From Cucumis sativus (Eukaryota; Streptophyta; Magnoliopsida; Cucurbitales; Cucurbitaceae): 64,000 bases of DNA. Below the pieces are notes generated by a model. It did no database searches and was not told where the DNA came from. It saw only the letters and a list, made by a program, of their open reading frames with translations. Shown here one piece after another: positions 47,101-61,000 of the stretch (its first letter is position 1; every line of letters begins with the position of its first letter). Both the position numbers and the translations under genes were made by a program. The stretch is taken from contig NC_026659.2 in assembly GCF_000004075.3 (NCBI RefSeq), positions 26,926,272-26,990,271 on the forward strand, in the 5' to 3' direction.

Positions 47101-47653
47101 ACTGATAAGTTACATCTAAAACATTTACCAATGCTATAAAATGGAGATTTTCAAACTCCCAAATCAATCGTTTCTGACAATGCTCTCATTTTTCAGGCTC
47201 GGCCTTTACTTAACCACGCACTCGACAATCAAGATTTCGAAACCCTGGTAGACCCAAGGCTTGAAAGGAACTACGACGAGAGTGAAATGTTGAGGATGAT
47301 AGGAATAGCTGCTGCTTGCGTGCGCCACTCATCTGCCAAGAGACCGCAGATGGGACAGGTCGTGTTTCTGTTACTGATTCGTAATATGAATACATAAAAC
47401 CGAAACTAAACCATTCGCTTACATCTTTTGCAGTATTGTAACAGAATTATTCTTCTCATGTTCTCATTCTCAGGTTGTTAGAGCTTTTGATAGTTTAGCA
47501 ACTGCAGATTTAAGTAATGGAATGAGATTTGGGGAGAGTCAAGGTTTCGACTCCGGTCAACAATCTGCCGAAATTAGATTTTTCCGAATGCTTGCGTTCG
47601 GTAACCAAGATTACAGTTCAGACTTTTATAGCCAAGGTAGCTCAAATGCCTGA
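44166..47653 (+). CDS. Proline-rich extensin-like receptor kinase (PERK)
   Basis: A plasma-membrane Ser/Thr receptor-like kinase thought to sense the cell wall. Eight exons encode 713 aa: 44166-45159, 45778-46200, 46278-46364, 46440-46510, 46595-46671, 46776-46923, 47197-47358, 47474-47653. Residues 1 to about 255 are an extensin-like ectodomain rich in Pro and Ser with many SPPPP-type runs and no signal peptide, as usual for PERKs. A Gly/Asn/Ser linker follows, then one membrane span (about 283-305) and a basic stop-transfer IRKPRK. The kinase domain has the glycine loop GEGGFGSV from G391, lysine K412 in VAVK, HRD at 508-510, DFG at 528-530, [15 protein letters not shown] and a C-terminal [13 protein letters not shown] tail. 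All catalytic residues are present. By memory it is nearest the PERK8/9/10 group. Introns are short and GT-AG. Confidence 0.93.
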
Positions 47654-49455
47654 TTGAATAGGAGATTTTGTAGATGTAATAGAGAGGAGAAATATCACCT
47701 TGACCAGGAAGGCTTTTTTCTTTGCTGACTGGAAGTAAGGTTGATTACAAGAGCACCTTCATGTAAATGCAAAGTATATATGAACAAACCCACCCCAATT
47801 CATACTCAATTGATTCCATCATTGTTCATACATGTATAAATCATATTTCTCCAATGAATTTTTGTTTTATTAGTCTAACCAATATGATACTTTTGGGTTT
47901 AGGAATTCTTTTATTAAGTTTTGACATTTACATTTATAGCACCTAATTTTGGCAAGTGGAACACAAATTTGTAAATGTCAAAACTTAGTTTTCCTTGGGG
48001 GGGAAATTGATCAAGTGTGAAGAACAAGATTTCTTTGTAAATGTCAAAGCTTAATACTTGAATTGTGAAGATTGAGATTTCTGATTGAGTGTTGGGAGGA
48101 AAAAATGAACAAAGAAAGAAACTCAAACTTTTGTAAATACATATGGTGAAATCTCAGAGGTTGGTTGAAGCCTAACTTAGGCCTAACACAAACTTGACCT
48201 GAAAGTTAAAAGGTTAATGGAGTGGTCAAATTAATAGATTAGATATCAATAATTGCTTTAGAAATTGAGGCCATTCTGAGTGGCTCATCAATATTATTAA
48301 ATTACACCTTATTGTTATTGTTCTAGTACATAAATGAAAAGTCCTTTAAACCAACCTAAATCCTAAGTGCAGTTTAAATTTTAATTTCTGTTGTAACATA
48401 TGGACACAACTGGGAGTTGTTTACATGTTAAAATCATTTAAAATATGTGTATAAATACTCAAAAACCAGGTTTGAGTCATTTCATTTCCTCAAACAAGAT
48501 TAAACGAGAAATAATCGAGTTGAGCTCAATGATGAGAATCCTACCGCTTAACTTTAAGAGATAAACCTACACTATCATCGAGTATATTGCACATGTACAA
48601 AATAAATGTTATAGATGATGGGCTCTAGAAATAGTCTCATTCTACTAACTTAGACATCTTAGTGTATTTGAATCAAAACAACACCCGTCGAGTTTTGGTT
48701 TTTTAGAAATTTTGTTAGGAAAGAGAAGAATTGGTTGAAAGTTTCACACCAATGTATTAAATACATAAATATTTAAATATGAAAAACCAAAGCTTAGAAA
48801 GAAACAAGTATTAACAAAGTGAACTTAGTTTAGTGGTAATCAATATTCACGTTAGAAAATAATTTTAGTATTAAAAAGGGATAGTTGCAAATATTAAAAA
48901 GAATTGTAACTGTAAATATGAAAAGTAGATTAAAATGTATAAATGATACAAGTGTATTAAGAGTTTTTTAAAAAGTTGGTATATAGTTGATTATTATTTT
49001 AAAAATGGTTAAAAGGAAAAGATGGTGCAATATAAAGTGGAGCAGGACTGTACGGTACAAGTTGATAATGTGGGCCTAAAATACTTTTTTAGTTGGGCCG
49101 GAAAAGATTTTTAGTTGGGCTTGTAAGGTTGGAACCCAACCCAAACAAAATGGAGGTATAGGCCCATTTGGATTTTAAAGCAATAATATATAGGAATAAT
49201 AAGAGATATGAAAGTGAAGTGGTGAGAAGTCAAGAAAAGAAAAGAAAAGAAAAGAGGGTAATGAGCTGTGTGTTGTGTTGATCCATTTTGGATCGAAATT
49301 CCCAAAGAACGCGGTTTGTTAATTGAAGTTTCAAACAGTTTCCCTTTCAAACCTCACATCCCTAACTGACCAATTCCCTTCCTTTTCCCCATTTTTTCCA
49401 AAACCCCTTCTAACCTCCTCCATCGGATCTTGTCGAATCGTCTGAAACCATTTCC
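47654..49455. other. PERK 3' end to CML promoter
   Basis: The PERK 3' UTR probably ends before about 47900. A hairpin-forming inverted repeat lies at 47915-47987. Around 48870-49010 the sequence contains GGGATAGTTGCAAATA and GGTATATAGTTGATTATTATT, which look like diverged ends of the palindromic element at 20234-20399. (AAAAG)n-like sequence at about 49233-49255 lies in the CML promoter. Confidence 0.45.
47915..47987. repeat. 18-base perfect inverted repeat with a third direct copy
   Basis: TAAGTTTTGACATTTACA at 47915-47932 is the exact reverse complement of 47970-47987, with 37 bases between. A third copy in the second orientation, with one mismatch, lies at 48036-48053. The arrangement could fold as a stem-loop in RNA. 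Confidence 0.85.
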
Positions 49456-49941
49456 ATGGCTTCCATTCAATCCGACCACCAGCTCAAGCAGCTGCACGAC
49501 ATTTTCAGGCGTTTCGACATGAATTCCGATGGCAGTCTCACCCAACTCGAACTCGGCGCCCTCCTCCGCTCCCTCGGCATCAAACCCTCCGGCGACCAAC
49601 TCCATTCTCTCCTCTCCAACATGGATTCCAACGGCAACGGCTCCATCGAATTCGATGAACTCGTCAATGCCATTCTCCCCGATATGAACGATGATATTCT
49701 CGTCAACCAAGAGCAGTTGATGGAGGTTTTCAGATCTTTCGATCGCGATGGTAATGGCTACATCACCGCCGCCGAGCTCGCTGGTTCCATGGCCAAAATG
49801 GGCCATCCTCTCACCTACCGGGAACTCTCCGATATGATGCGCCAGGCCGATACCGACGGCGACGGCGTTATTAGCTTCAATGAATTCACCACCGTCATGG
49901 CTAAATCCGCCGCGGATTTTCTCGGGCTTACATTTGCGTAG
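49456..49941 (+). CDS. CML16: Calmodulin-like calcium sensor (CML16-type)
   Basis: Intronless gene of 161 aa encoding a soluble Ca2+ sensor with four EF-hands. The loops are DMNSDGSLTQLE (21-32), DSNGNGSIEFDE (57-68), DRDGNGYITAAE (96-107) and DTDGDGVISFNE (132-143). Each has Asp at position 1, Gly at 6 and Glu at 12, so all four should bind calcium. The linker ILPDMNDDILVNQEQLMEVFRSFD and the ending AKSAADFLGL match Arabidopsis CML16 (and its close paralogue CML15) as I recall them. The start sits in TTCCATGGC context, a good plant initiation site. No N-terminal myristoylation or C-terminal prenylation signal is present. Base composition is much more GC-rich than the surroundings, as is common for intronless CMLs. 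It is convergent with the flippase gene downstream. Confidence 0.95.
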   Translation: MASIQSDHQLKQLHDIFRRFDMNSDGSLTQLELGALLRSLGIKPSGDQLHSLLSNMDSNGNGSIEFDELVNAILPDMNDDILVNQEQLMEVFRSFDRDGNGYITAAELAGSMAKMGHPLTYRELSDMMRQADTDGDGVISFNEFTTVMAKSAADFLGLTFA

Positions 49942-51717
49942 ATCAAGTTCTTCATTCCCTCCCCCTTTTTTTTCTTTAGATGTACATAGCAAGATATTAT
50001 AACCATTCTGATCGTGATCCTGCTCCTGTTCCTGATTCTGATTCTAATCGGTGTTCATCTTCGGTGATTAATTTCTCCATAAGTTTTTCTGGGTAAATCA
50101 CCAAATTCCAAATAGAGAAAGAGAGAATCAATCAAATGTTCAAAACTATGGTTTGGTCCAATGATGTGTTTCAACTCTGTATTCTAAATTCCAACTTGCT
50201 TCATCAACTTGTATTATTTCTTCCCCTAATCTATCTTATTATCTTATTATCTTATTACCTTATTACCGTAATATTTATATCATCTTTTCTCTTCTCTCTT
50301 CCTAGAATTTAATTTGGTTAATTTTATGCAAGTTTTCTTTGTTTCATTCGTTCAAGAAAGCTACAACTTTAGTCTTTCACTTTGTCACTTTGATTTGATA
50401 AACTTTGTTTTTAGATTACGCTTTCTAAATATTTAGATTACTCTACATTACTTTAGAATTTTGAAGTTTGTAACATCCTATTAAACAGTGGAAAAAAACT
50501 TTAGTTTGAACAACTTCATTTAAAAAAAAAAAAAAAAAAAACTATGACAAAATTATTGTAAATTATATTAACATAGATAATAATGTGATAAAATATTCTT
50601 ATATTAATTGAATCAAATGATAGAGTGAATAAAGTATATATGTATTTTATATTACTCACCATCTTAGATTGGTTTATTGTTCTTTGAAATTTCATCGAAA
50701 ACCATTTTTAGATCTTTTGTGCTTTTTGGAGTATTGAAATATAATCTTCTTTTAGAGAGTTTTGTTCAACTTGAGGCTAAAGAGGAGCAATTTTGCACAA
50801 GTTTGTTTCTATTGAGATAATTTCTTTATCTAATTATCTGTGATTTTTTTCCTTGTTAAATTGTATATGTTTATCAATAAATAATTTCATAATTAGGTTG
50901 GTAATTAGCTACTTTATTATAAAATACAATTTTCCTTTGTCCTGAAATGTACTAATCCTTACATGATTAAGATTCCTTCAACAACTTTTCTTTTATTTTT
51001 TACCTTTTCTTTTCCTCATTTATTAACTATCTGTCTTCATTGGACCCATTCAACTGCCAAAACATTTTCATTCCTAGAATACCCTCATGGCTTGTCTAAT
51101 GTGCATGGTTTGTCTGGACATAGGAAGATTCAACTTCCATCAGACGTTGAAACTTCAAGCTTGCCTGGGAGAGAGGGAAGAGACCGATGATATGATTGAT
51201 GTCCCTCATAAAGCTGTTTTCTTCCATTTGAATAAGAGTTACAAAGTGTAGTAGAAGAAAAAGAAAATAAATGAAAAACAAAGGGGCAATAGTCTAAATA
51301 CTCAAACTAGCTCTATATCAGTTTCTTTGCAACAATTCAAAAAGTTACAACGATTACCGTATAAATGTCTAGTCGTATATTACAAATAAAAAGAAAGGCT
51401 CTGCTGTAATGTTCTTTTTTTTGTTATTAAACTAATGTTACCTAATCCTACAATGAATTCCCTCACTTTTGTAATGTACATAAGAAGTTGAAAGAGTATA
51501 AAACAAAGGTTCTTCCAACAACTATCTTTTTGCTGATGCTTCTTATGTATTCTCTTGCCACGGGCTATGTACGCTTTTTCTTCATATCAGATTTGTCCAA
51601 GAGCAAGAAAACATCATATTTAATATGTATTGTGGGTGGTTTTATCTGTTAACATATTAGAGGAAATCTTCATCTTTTGAAGACAAACAGTGAAGATAGA
51701 TACCAATGCTGTGTTCG
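49942..51717. other. convergent spacer between CML and flippase genes
   Basis: The 3' UTRs of both genes lie here. No gene is supported. It contains a TATCTTAT-type 8-base tandem repeat (about four units) at 50233-50266 and a run of 20 A at 50522-50541. Confidence 0.6.
50233..50266. repeat. 8-base tandem repeat (TATCTTAT)n
   Basis: About four tandem units, the last with a T-to-C change in the repeat; it lies in the probable CML 3' region. Confidence 0.75.
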
Positions 51718-54700
51718 TCAAGTAGCATTCTTGTTTCTCTCTTTCAATTTGCTCCTTTTGGCTGCTAACCGTGCAGTGGAACCTACACTCGTTGATCGGA
51801 AAGTGGAAGTGTTCCGCAAAATACTACAGTACTCTTGGTTGTCTAGTTGCCCTTCATTCCTAATCCATAAAATCAATTGATGATACATGGGAAGGAACCT
51901 AGTCTGTATAGCTGTGTAGGAGAAGTACGGAATGAGTGTTGAGATGACCACAAATAGAAGCACGAGCCAGTAGGAAGGGCCAGGGGCAAGGACTTCGATG
52001 AAGATCTTATAAGCATTGGTCGAAAAGGTGGGGGTCATGGATCCATAGATCAGGAGAAAAATGTACCAAATCGAAATGGAACCCCAGATAAAAAGATGTT
52101 GTATCAAGGTGAAGTAACTAACAGCGAGTGCCATTTGCAAGTTTACAACCCAAACAACACATGAGTACATTGTTGCACCCAGAATATCTCGCCCTGCAGT
52201 TTTTCCATCAGAGTTGAACGCCTGATGCTCAAGTGATTTAGTGCATAGGATGAAAATGATCACGGCACTGCACAATCCATTAAACATCCAACTGAGTATT
52301 CGGAGCCAGCTGAAAAGAACATTCTGCACCCCTTGTTGGTATAAGAGAGGAAACTGCCACATAAAACAAAGAAATGAAGCCTAAAATTCGGCCAATTGCA
52401 CTCATTTTTACATGGACCTACTGGTCTTAATGCAAAATATAGATAAGTCATTTTCCTATGGTGTTTTTTTTTTTCTTGGTCTTGTCTTCTTCTTTAACCT
52501 CTTCCCCTATATTCTTTTGATTCCTTGGCTTTCCTCTTCTTATATCCTCTTGTGACTTGAAAACCTAAATTGTAGAATTTCCTATGGTGTTTTTTTATTC
52601 TGTTTTCTCTCTAAGAATCCCTACTCTTGCGATAATTGTGAGGCAAACTTGAGGCCTTCATTTTCTTACACAAGAAAAAGATGGAATATATGTGCATGGT
52701 CCTCAAGGTGTTTCAGGGTTGAAGCAATCAAATGGATTTATGTTTGAAAAGAATGAAAAGGATTTACATAATTTCAAATTTTTACTGGGTTTTGATCTCA
52801 TGAATCAATTGTAGGCTAGTGTTCATGAGAAAATGGCAAAAACGGCCATAACTAGAATGGCTTCCTGGCCGGTTTCCATCAAAGAGCCCTCCCCATTACT
52901 TCAGTAGAACTCAAGCAGTTATAGGAACAGTATATGTAATTCACAAATCAAGGGTCAAAGGTCAAAATATATGCCATTCATTTATGTTCCAAAAAAGAAG
53001 CTTGTATTTCACCCTGCGGTACATGCAAACCTTTCGAAAAACAGGAATATAAGCATACCTGGAGGCAGAGTCTTGCAGATACATCCTGATCAAAAACTCC
53101 CAAAGCTACCACCGGAAGCGACGAGAAGAAAACATTGTAAAGTGATAAAAACCAATCATTATATATAGGTTGCCCAGAGAATGATGTGAATGCTTCGTAT
53201 AGGAATATGGTAAAACCAAAAGTAATATTCTTATAGAAAAAGTAGCAAATCTGCAAATAGAGAGGTAAACTCATCAATAAAAAAGAATGAGAATTATGAA
53301 AAACGATATTGGCTGAATCCAGATATGTAAATGTATTACCATTGATGATATCCTTCTGTAGCACCAATGTCCATGCACAAGAAGCAGTTGCTCTAAGAAT
53401 TTAAACTGTGCTATTGCAACATCACTTGACATAACGGCCTGGGATGAAATATAAAAAACTTGGTGAGATGTTGAAAAAATAATATTGTTCTTGAATTATC
53501 AGAACATAAGTCTCATCTACACTCTTCAGCACCTGCATTCCTTCCGCACCACTAATGCCCACTCCAATGTCAGCTTCTTGAAGCATCCCTACATCATTGG
53601 CACCATCACCAATAGCTAAAGTTGTTTTCCGTGTTCCAGATTTAACCAACCTTGTCACCTGCCACCATAAATCAAGGTCAATATTTTTAGATAAGACTTT
53701 TAAGCAAAAATAAAGACTAAAAGTACGAAAACCAACCAGTGCCTTCTGTTTTGGAGATGAACGGCAGCAAATAACAGAAGCACAATGTGTCGCTACCTCA
53801 AGAAACAATGCCTTAATACTGTCCTCTAAAGCATAAGAAAGTGACTTTCCATCAATAATTAATGCAAATGCTTCAGATAACCCATTTGGTGAAGTGATCT
53901 GAGCTCTCCCTTGAGTAATTTGATCAAGGACGCATTGCATTGATGCCTACAAGATTGTCAGAAAGATTTCACCACAAAGAAGGATGGGAGTCAGATGATA
54001 ATTAAAGAAAAGTGACAATAATATTTCAACATACAGAAAAACAAAAAAAGAAAAACTTCTCTTTAAAAAAATTTAGTTTTCAGTGATAAAAAGGTCCAAC
54101 CATGCTCAGTAAAATATCCATTGAAAACCGTTATCTTCATACTTTAAATAGTTGAATATTTTATAATGTTTGATTCATCTCCAGCACAACGTAGAGAAAA
54201 ATTGAGTTCAGGAAACTCTCCGAATCTCAAATAGAGAATTTTTTGTCACAAAAAAGCAAGAACAACATCAACCAGGAAGAGAGAAAAACAAGAAATAACA
54301 CAAGCACTTGTTGATTTAGCCATTTAGTTCATACATCCTTCGTGTTTCTATAAAATTCTATCATTGATGTAAATATTCAATTCATGGGCAAAGCCTACTC
54401 AACAAGTGGGATGTAAGATAATGTATAGGATATATACATCCATATTTAAAATCTGTAGCATCAGGAAAAAATTTAAATGATGTATATACAAAAGCAACAA
54501 ATATCAGATTGTCCATGCCAACACGTACACATAAACAAGAATGGTTATGTGGACTCCGCGGTTTAGTTAATGAGGAATGAATATAGATTCACCTTGATTA
54601 TAGAAGCCTTGTCCCCTGTCTTTTCTATAGCCTGAATTTCTGATGACTCCAGAGTAATAACAATTTGCTTCATATCTTGTCGTAGTAAGCTACAGGCAAA

Positions 54701-57700
54701 ACTGTAATTTTACGCCCTAGAGTTAGTTTTAGTCCAGATATGATACAACTGGGCCTCAAATGGACATTTCAAATCAGGAAAACAAGTATCCATACCCAAT
54801 ATTAATGGCAGTCTCCATTTTGTCCCCGGTTAAAACCCAAATCTTAATTCCCGCCTGAGCAAGCTTGTCAATGCACTCAGGAACCTAACAGCAAAATAGG
54901 AATAAACATCAATTTCAATCCCTTTTGTTACAGTGATTCACCATTATCAACCGTTGACACTTCTCAACCCACCCCATTTTGAAGCTTGTCCTCAACTGCA
55001 GTGGCGCCAAGAAGAATTAGATTCCTTTCGATTTTGTCAGTTACTTTCTCAATCAATGATTCTCGATCTGCACTAACAGAACTTTTGGCCTTCATGAACT
55101 CGTTGTCAAATTCTCTGAATTCTTCCTCTTCAAGCTCACGATAGGCAAGTATCAAAGTCCTCAATCCCGCATCAGCATACTCATTGACATGTTCCTTGGT
55201 CTCCTCTTCAAACTTCCTTCCATTCTTTCCAAGCCTTTCAAACATGATACTGCAAGAGGAATGGAAATATGGTGATTCTAGAGATAAGAATTTGATAAAC
55301 CACAACCCTTCGTTTAAACCACAGACCTGTCTGCACCTTTACAGAATAATAATATTTTATCCTCCTCATCTCTTATTATAACAGACATCCGCTTTCTTGA
55401 GCTATTAAACTCCAAAACATGCAGCAGTTTATATGTCCTGCAAAAAGAGAACACTGATGACAATGGTGGCAGTTGACGATCAACAAAATGATACATCTAT
55501 CATCTATATGTGAGCATGGAAACAGAGAGAGAGAGAGAGTAAGAGAGACATTTTAGGTACACCAAGCAGAGCATGCCACACAATATCAACTAAGGATACA
55601 ATCTACAATATGCCACTATGAGCCGGAGAGTGGGAGTGGTTGAAAGAAAAATCAGGAACGGTGCCCATCTACCACCACTAAATTTCTTTAACTTACAGAA
55701 AAAGCTAGATTCAATGCCTTAAATTTGTCATGTGTTTTGAATATATGAAGCTCATGAGTATGCTAACAATCAACCGATAGCAGATATAGTAAACAGTCAC
55801 CTATCAACTTTCTTGCCTAATGAAGGATCAAATTCATGGAGTGCTATACTTGTCTGTGTTCTTTTGTAGAACTCAAAGCCAAGTTCTCTAGCTGCAATCA
55901 CAAATGCTGCTTCATCTGGAGATTCAGCCTCATAAGAAACCTCTCCATTATCCTCATTGATTTCAGGTATTGCTGTATGACAAGTTGCAAGAAGACGGAA
56001 AAACATTTGAATGACATTTGCATGAGGCTCGTTAACCCAATTCCCATTCATAATCCTAACATCCTTAAAATTGAAGCCCTTGATATGTGAAGCTTTATCA
56101 TTGCCATCCTCATGGTGATTCACCCCGTTGGTAGCCTCATGCAGAGGTGAATCCTTTTGTTTACCTATAGCCCTTTCTACCTCTGTGAAACCCTGTCCAT
56201 AAGCCCTCCCTGCAATAGAACACTTAATGAACTCCATTGAATTACAGGTCAGTGTTCCAGTCTTGTCAGAGAGTATTGTATCGACTTGACCAAGTTCTTC
56301 ATTCAAATTTGAGGTGCGCGCACGAGCAGGTTTGTTAGCTTCTTCATAATACATATTAATATCTTGATTGATAAATATGCTCTGAAGAACTTTGACAATT
56401 TCTATTGATACATACAGTGAAATTGGAATGAAGTAGTTATATAACATCAGTGCCGTAAGAAAATGGAAAACTGCAGCTATTGGAGCCCTTTTTGGATCAA
56501 AGAAAATTCTGGCATCATCAGGCCTGAGATACCATCTCTTCATTCTCCCATTTTCCAAATCATCGTCAGTCACAAAGCCAAAAAATATAGATCCTACAAG
56601 AGCAAGAAAAAATAGAAGACAGAACAAAATATATATAATTTTATCCATTTTCCTCTCAACCTTGCTTCTCTTTGAAGGTGGATCCGTAGAATTTTGAATA
56701 ACTTTTGTGTCACGACCAGTGAAGACAGCCACCCCATATATATAATCTGTATTCCGGAGTTTAGAGTCTCGAAGGAGTAGTTGTTGAGGAGATAGAGGAT
56801 ATTGTTGCTCTTCCAACTCCATACTACCAACAAAACTGTACAAATTTGCATTTGGATCCTCACATTTTATGATAGCCTTGAAGCTGTTGAACATAGAATC
56901 CTCGTTCATATGTGAAGTCACCTCCAATGCTTGTTTTAGTTTCAAATTTGTCTCACCATCAAGGTTCATTGTCTCAACATAGCAGATTGCATCCTCATAA
57001 CTGGATGAAAGCAATATAATATCTGCTGGAAAGAATTCATCCTTCTCCACTCTCACAATATCACCCACCCTAAGATTTTTCCACTCTATGTGATCAAAAA
57101 CTCCTTCACCTTGATGCACTTTAACCTTTCTATTGTTAACCTCAATATCCTGAAAAGGGCCAATAGCAAAATTAGAGACCAATGTGAGATGAATAGCAAA
57201 AATTAATATGAGGATTTATATTAATTTTATAATTTCTGAAATCATCTATCTTTCAAATCCTTATAATCTTTTAGGCAAAATTAATAACAGTACACAGCAC
57301 ATGAATCCCAACAAAAACTTATCATTTATGGATGTTTTCATGTTTAACCCAAACCCCTATTAACTGCCAAGAATATCATTAAATTAGTTAATATCATCCC
57401 CTACAAAGTTCGCTATAGCCACCCAAAGAAAGATAGCACCCTTTCATTCATAATGAAACTACGTCTGCCATAAAGGGGAATCTGGCAAAGAAAAATGATC
57501 TTTCCAACATTTCAAAATGAATTGAGGAAACTTCAACGTGATAATTCAGTTCAATATATTAGGATTAACATAGAGAAGAGGAGTTAAGAGGCCATGAAAG
57601 GATCAAGTTTAACACATCGAGTCAAACAACTAAACAACAAGAGAAATACATACCTGTTTTTTCCGCCTCCAATCCTCAATCCCTTCTTTGATCATTGTGG

Positions 57701-58046
57701 CCGAAATGACAAGAATAAGAGGGATGATCGCACTGACAGCCGTGTAAGGAGCAAGAGGAGTAAAAGCGAGAATCCCACTGACCAAAAAATAGAAATTGGC
57801 CACCCTCCTGAATTGCTCAAACAATGACTTAGGCAGGAAAGTAGCTAGAGTATACTTAGTAGTACTAATACGATTGTCTATGTAGTTTCGAATTTCTGCC
57901 TCAAAACACTCTGGTTCGTTACAGAAAACAACTCGAGAAAACCCCGGACCCCCAAGTTGTGAATGATCATCCTTTAAAGAAGCTTTCCCACATGCAAACG
58001 AGTAGATCTTGCTAAAATGCAGCTTTCTCCTCCTGCCACCGCCCAT
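51718..58046 (-). CDS. P4-type ATPase, phospholipid-transporting flippase (ALA9/10-like)
   Basis: An integral membrane flippase that moves phospholipids from the outer to the cytosolic leaflet using ATP, with an ALIS/CDC50 beta subunit. Minus-strand exons: 57654-58046, 55801-57149, 55327-55437, 54973-55249, 54796-54884, 54593-54701, 53737-53946, 53533-53658, 53340-53438, 53059-53250, 51718-52353. They give 1196 aa, close to the ~1200 of Arabidopsis ALA9-ALA12. The start is [20 protein letters not shown]. Motifs: the actuator DGETNLK, phosphorylation site DKTGTLT (D426), [10 protein letters not shown] and CKGAD for nucleotide binding, [12 protein letters not shown] (729 on) and hinge [10 protein letters not shown] (863 on). 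Ten or so hydrophobic spans flank these, ending with [11 protein letters not shown] and WVVNLQMAL blocks and a basic C-terminal tail. No catalytic residue is missing and all introns are GT-AG. The group ALA9-12 is clear; the exact orthologue is not. Confidence 0.94.
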
Positions 58047-61000
58047 TTTTTTCTATCCCACCGATTGAAGTTCCCACAATTTACACGGTACAACTAAAAG
58101 AAATTTTAACAACATCCAAATGAAGAAATCTTGGAATTCCCCAAACATCCACTCCTCCAATCCAAAAGGGGAAAAAGTAAAGAAACCCAATACCAAAACT
58201 AAAACAGACCCATGTTAACAACAACTTTAAACATTATCAAGTCGAAAGCTCAAAAGTACAGTACCCAAATCGAATCAACACTAATAAATGATGTGAATCT
58301 TTGAAAGTTCCTTTGCAGAGTAGGAGCCAACCCCAGTTGAGAGAAAGAGAACGTGATAAGAAAGGATCAGAAAAAACCCATGAAAAAACATATAAAGATG
58401 GGTTTATATTGTAATCTCCGTCCTCATCATAAAAACCCAGAAACAGAAAACTTCAAAATTTTCAAGAAATGCCAGATACCGCCAAAGCGTTTCGGCGGAA
58501 AGCCACCAAAAAGTTGGAGGAGCAAAACAGAGAGATACAAGTAAAGATTTCCATATATGTAACTCTTCCTCGATACCTTGAAGTTTTATACGAAGACTTG
58601 GACTCGATCTCTCGCATTTTTTTTCTTTTCTCTCCACTTTTCAAGAAGCCGCGCTTTTAATTATTTCAACCACCAAATTTTCTTCTCTTCTGCCATGATT
58701 GTTTCGGAATTCGGCAAGTTTCCTAGATAACACAAAAGACAGAGAATGTCATTACCCATTTGGCAGAAATGAAAACGCTAGTGAGTGTTTGATATTTAAA
58801 AGCTTTACAGAAAAAAAGAAAAAGAAAAACTCCGAAGCTCACCACCAATGGCGACTGTTTTTCTCTTCTGCATCAGTTTGCCTTTCTCCACGGAATAATA
58901 TAGAAGAACAAACAGACAAAACAATAAACAAACTTTTCTTTTCCTTCTAAAATCCCATTAATTTGTAATTTGCTTCTATTATTTTTCCATTGTCATACAT
59001 TCGATTTGTTACTAATAACTTGGTTAATATAGTTTAATTATAGGAGTTTTCCCTTCACTTGAAGCAAATTAAAGTGGAGATTTTTACAGCAAAATACCTC
59101 AAAAAAAAGGGACCTTGAAGAATCTGAAAATGAATTAAAAATAAAAATTTTCAAAAGGGAAATTAAAACTAAGATGTAATTAAAGAATTTTTTGCGATTG
59201 ATTAATTAACTAAAGATGCGAAACGTATCGATTGTGGTCAAAGTCAAACCAATCTCACCCTTCACTGTCTTTCTTAATTGATGTGATTAATTCCAAAAAT
59301 ATTTATTTTTACACCTACTATACTCTTATCAACTATCATAGTTCATACTCCCCATGTTCATCACTAACTTCCCCATTAATCTTATGAATTTTAAGTTTGA
59401 TGGGTCATGGCTCGTGGGTATGTTTGACTTTTCTTTTCTCCATGTATAAATGTAGGAAAATAAATATTCTTATTTCCTGTTTTGTCCAAAGATTTGAAAA
59501 TATTACCCTTTTTTTTCTTCTAAATTTTGTGCTTCATTTTTACTTAGTTCTTATTTGAGATTTTTTTTTACTTTTTACTTGTGAATCTAATGAAAACTAA
59601 ACTATGTAACAATTTTAGACATAAGAACCAAATAAAACTCAAAAGGTAAAATTATGTAGTAAAATACATAAATGATAGCAAGTCTCCTTCATTGTCCCAA
59701 GGATCTAAGCCATCGGTCTACAATGGTTTGAGATTGGTGAGTGTGTGGGATGAACAGATTGAAACCACCACCTTTGAAGCAAACTGCATAACTTTAGTCT
59801 TTATCCATGGGTCAAAACTCTAAACTTTTGTTCTTATTATCACCGTTGGTCGATATTTGAATCTTACTCAATATCTTTTTCGCTGGAAATTAAAAAAAAA
59901 AAGGATATTCAAAATTGTATATAATTCAATAAATTCTCATGGAAGAAGAGGAACCAAAAGATTACACGATTGCATGTATTCACGTGGGAATATTCAAAGA
60001 GTGAGCTGATATATATAAAAATAAAAATAAAAGAAGGGGGGAATGTGAGTATGTGAATGAGCAGAAGCAATGGACAAGTTGTGGGGTTTGTGTGTAGGTT
60101 AGGTTATGGTTTTGTATAAAATCTTTCCCCAACTTCCAAGTAAACTCAGTTCTTTAATTTCTCACTTTGTTTTTAGTTATTGTAATTAACTTAGGTGGGT
60201 CTATTTTCCCAAGTCATTTCACATCATAATTCATAATTAACCCTCCCATGCACCAATCACATTCTATTTTATATGTATCATTTTCATCCTTTACTATTCT
60301 AATTCTCACCTTTGTATTGTCAATGATATCAACTATTTGACAAATGGTTTTCAACATTAAAATTATTGAAATCTGAGTCATAAAATTATTTAAAATGTTT
60401 CAAGTTCAAATAAAATTGGAAAAATATATTTTAATTATTATTATTTAATCTATGTAAGGATTGTAAAGAGAGAAAAAAGCAAATTAGGGTTTTGTAAACA
60501 AGCTTAACTTTTTTCCAAAATAATAATAATAATCATATGCTATATAAAAGTGTAAAGTAGTTTTCAAATATTTATTTATAAATTTGTTTCTTTTAACTCA
60601 AAAAAATATTTTTTGAAAAGTACAAAACTAAATATCTATACATTTACACAAAACTTTTTTTTTTCTTTTTGAAATATATTTAGACATCGCTCTAAGGCTT
60701 AACCTTCCAATTGCGGTATTAAGGACATAATTAAAAGATACTGTGAAAAGTAAAAATTAAACTTTCATTCTATTCTACCTTATGACATAATATATTTATC
60801 ATTTTTTATTTTTCTAGTATAAACTTGGGTTGTTTTCAACTCAAACAAATCAAAATATCACAAATAATGACGATATTTTTCTATACTTGTAAATACGTCC
60901 AAAGTAATTTTTCTTTATAATTTTGATTTAAAATAAATTGGAACATTTTGTTGACAAATTGAATTGTTCCATAAGTAAAAAAGGTAACTTTCACAAAAGA

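Noticed and set aside
49354-49992. 212-aa open frame antisense to the CML gene
   Set aside because: It is the mirror of a GC-rich coding sequence; the CML frame on the other strand has four perfect EF-hands and explains the openness.
58404-58644. Minus-strand frames upstream of the flippase ATG
   Set aside because: They fall in the probable flippase leader, overlap each other in different frames and match no family; the flippase N-terminus is already complete at 58046.
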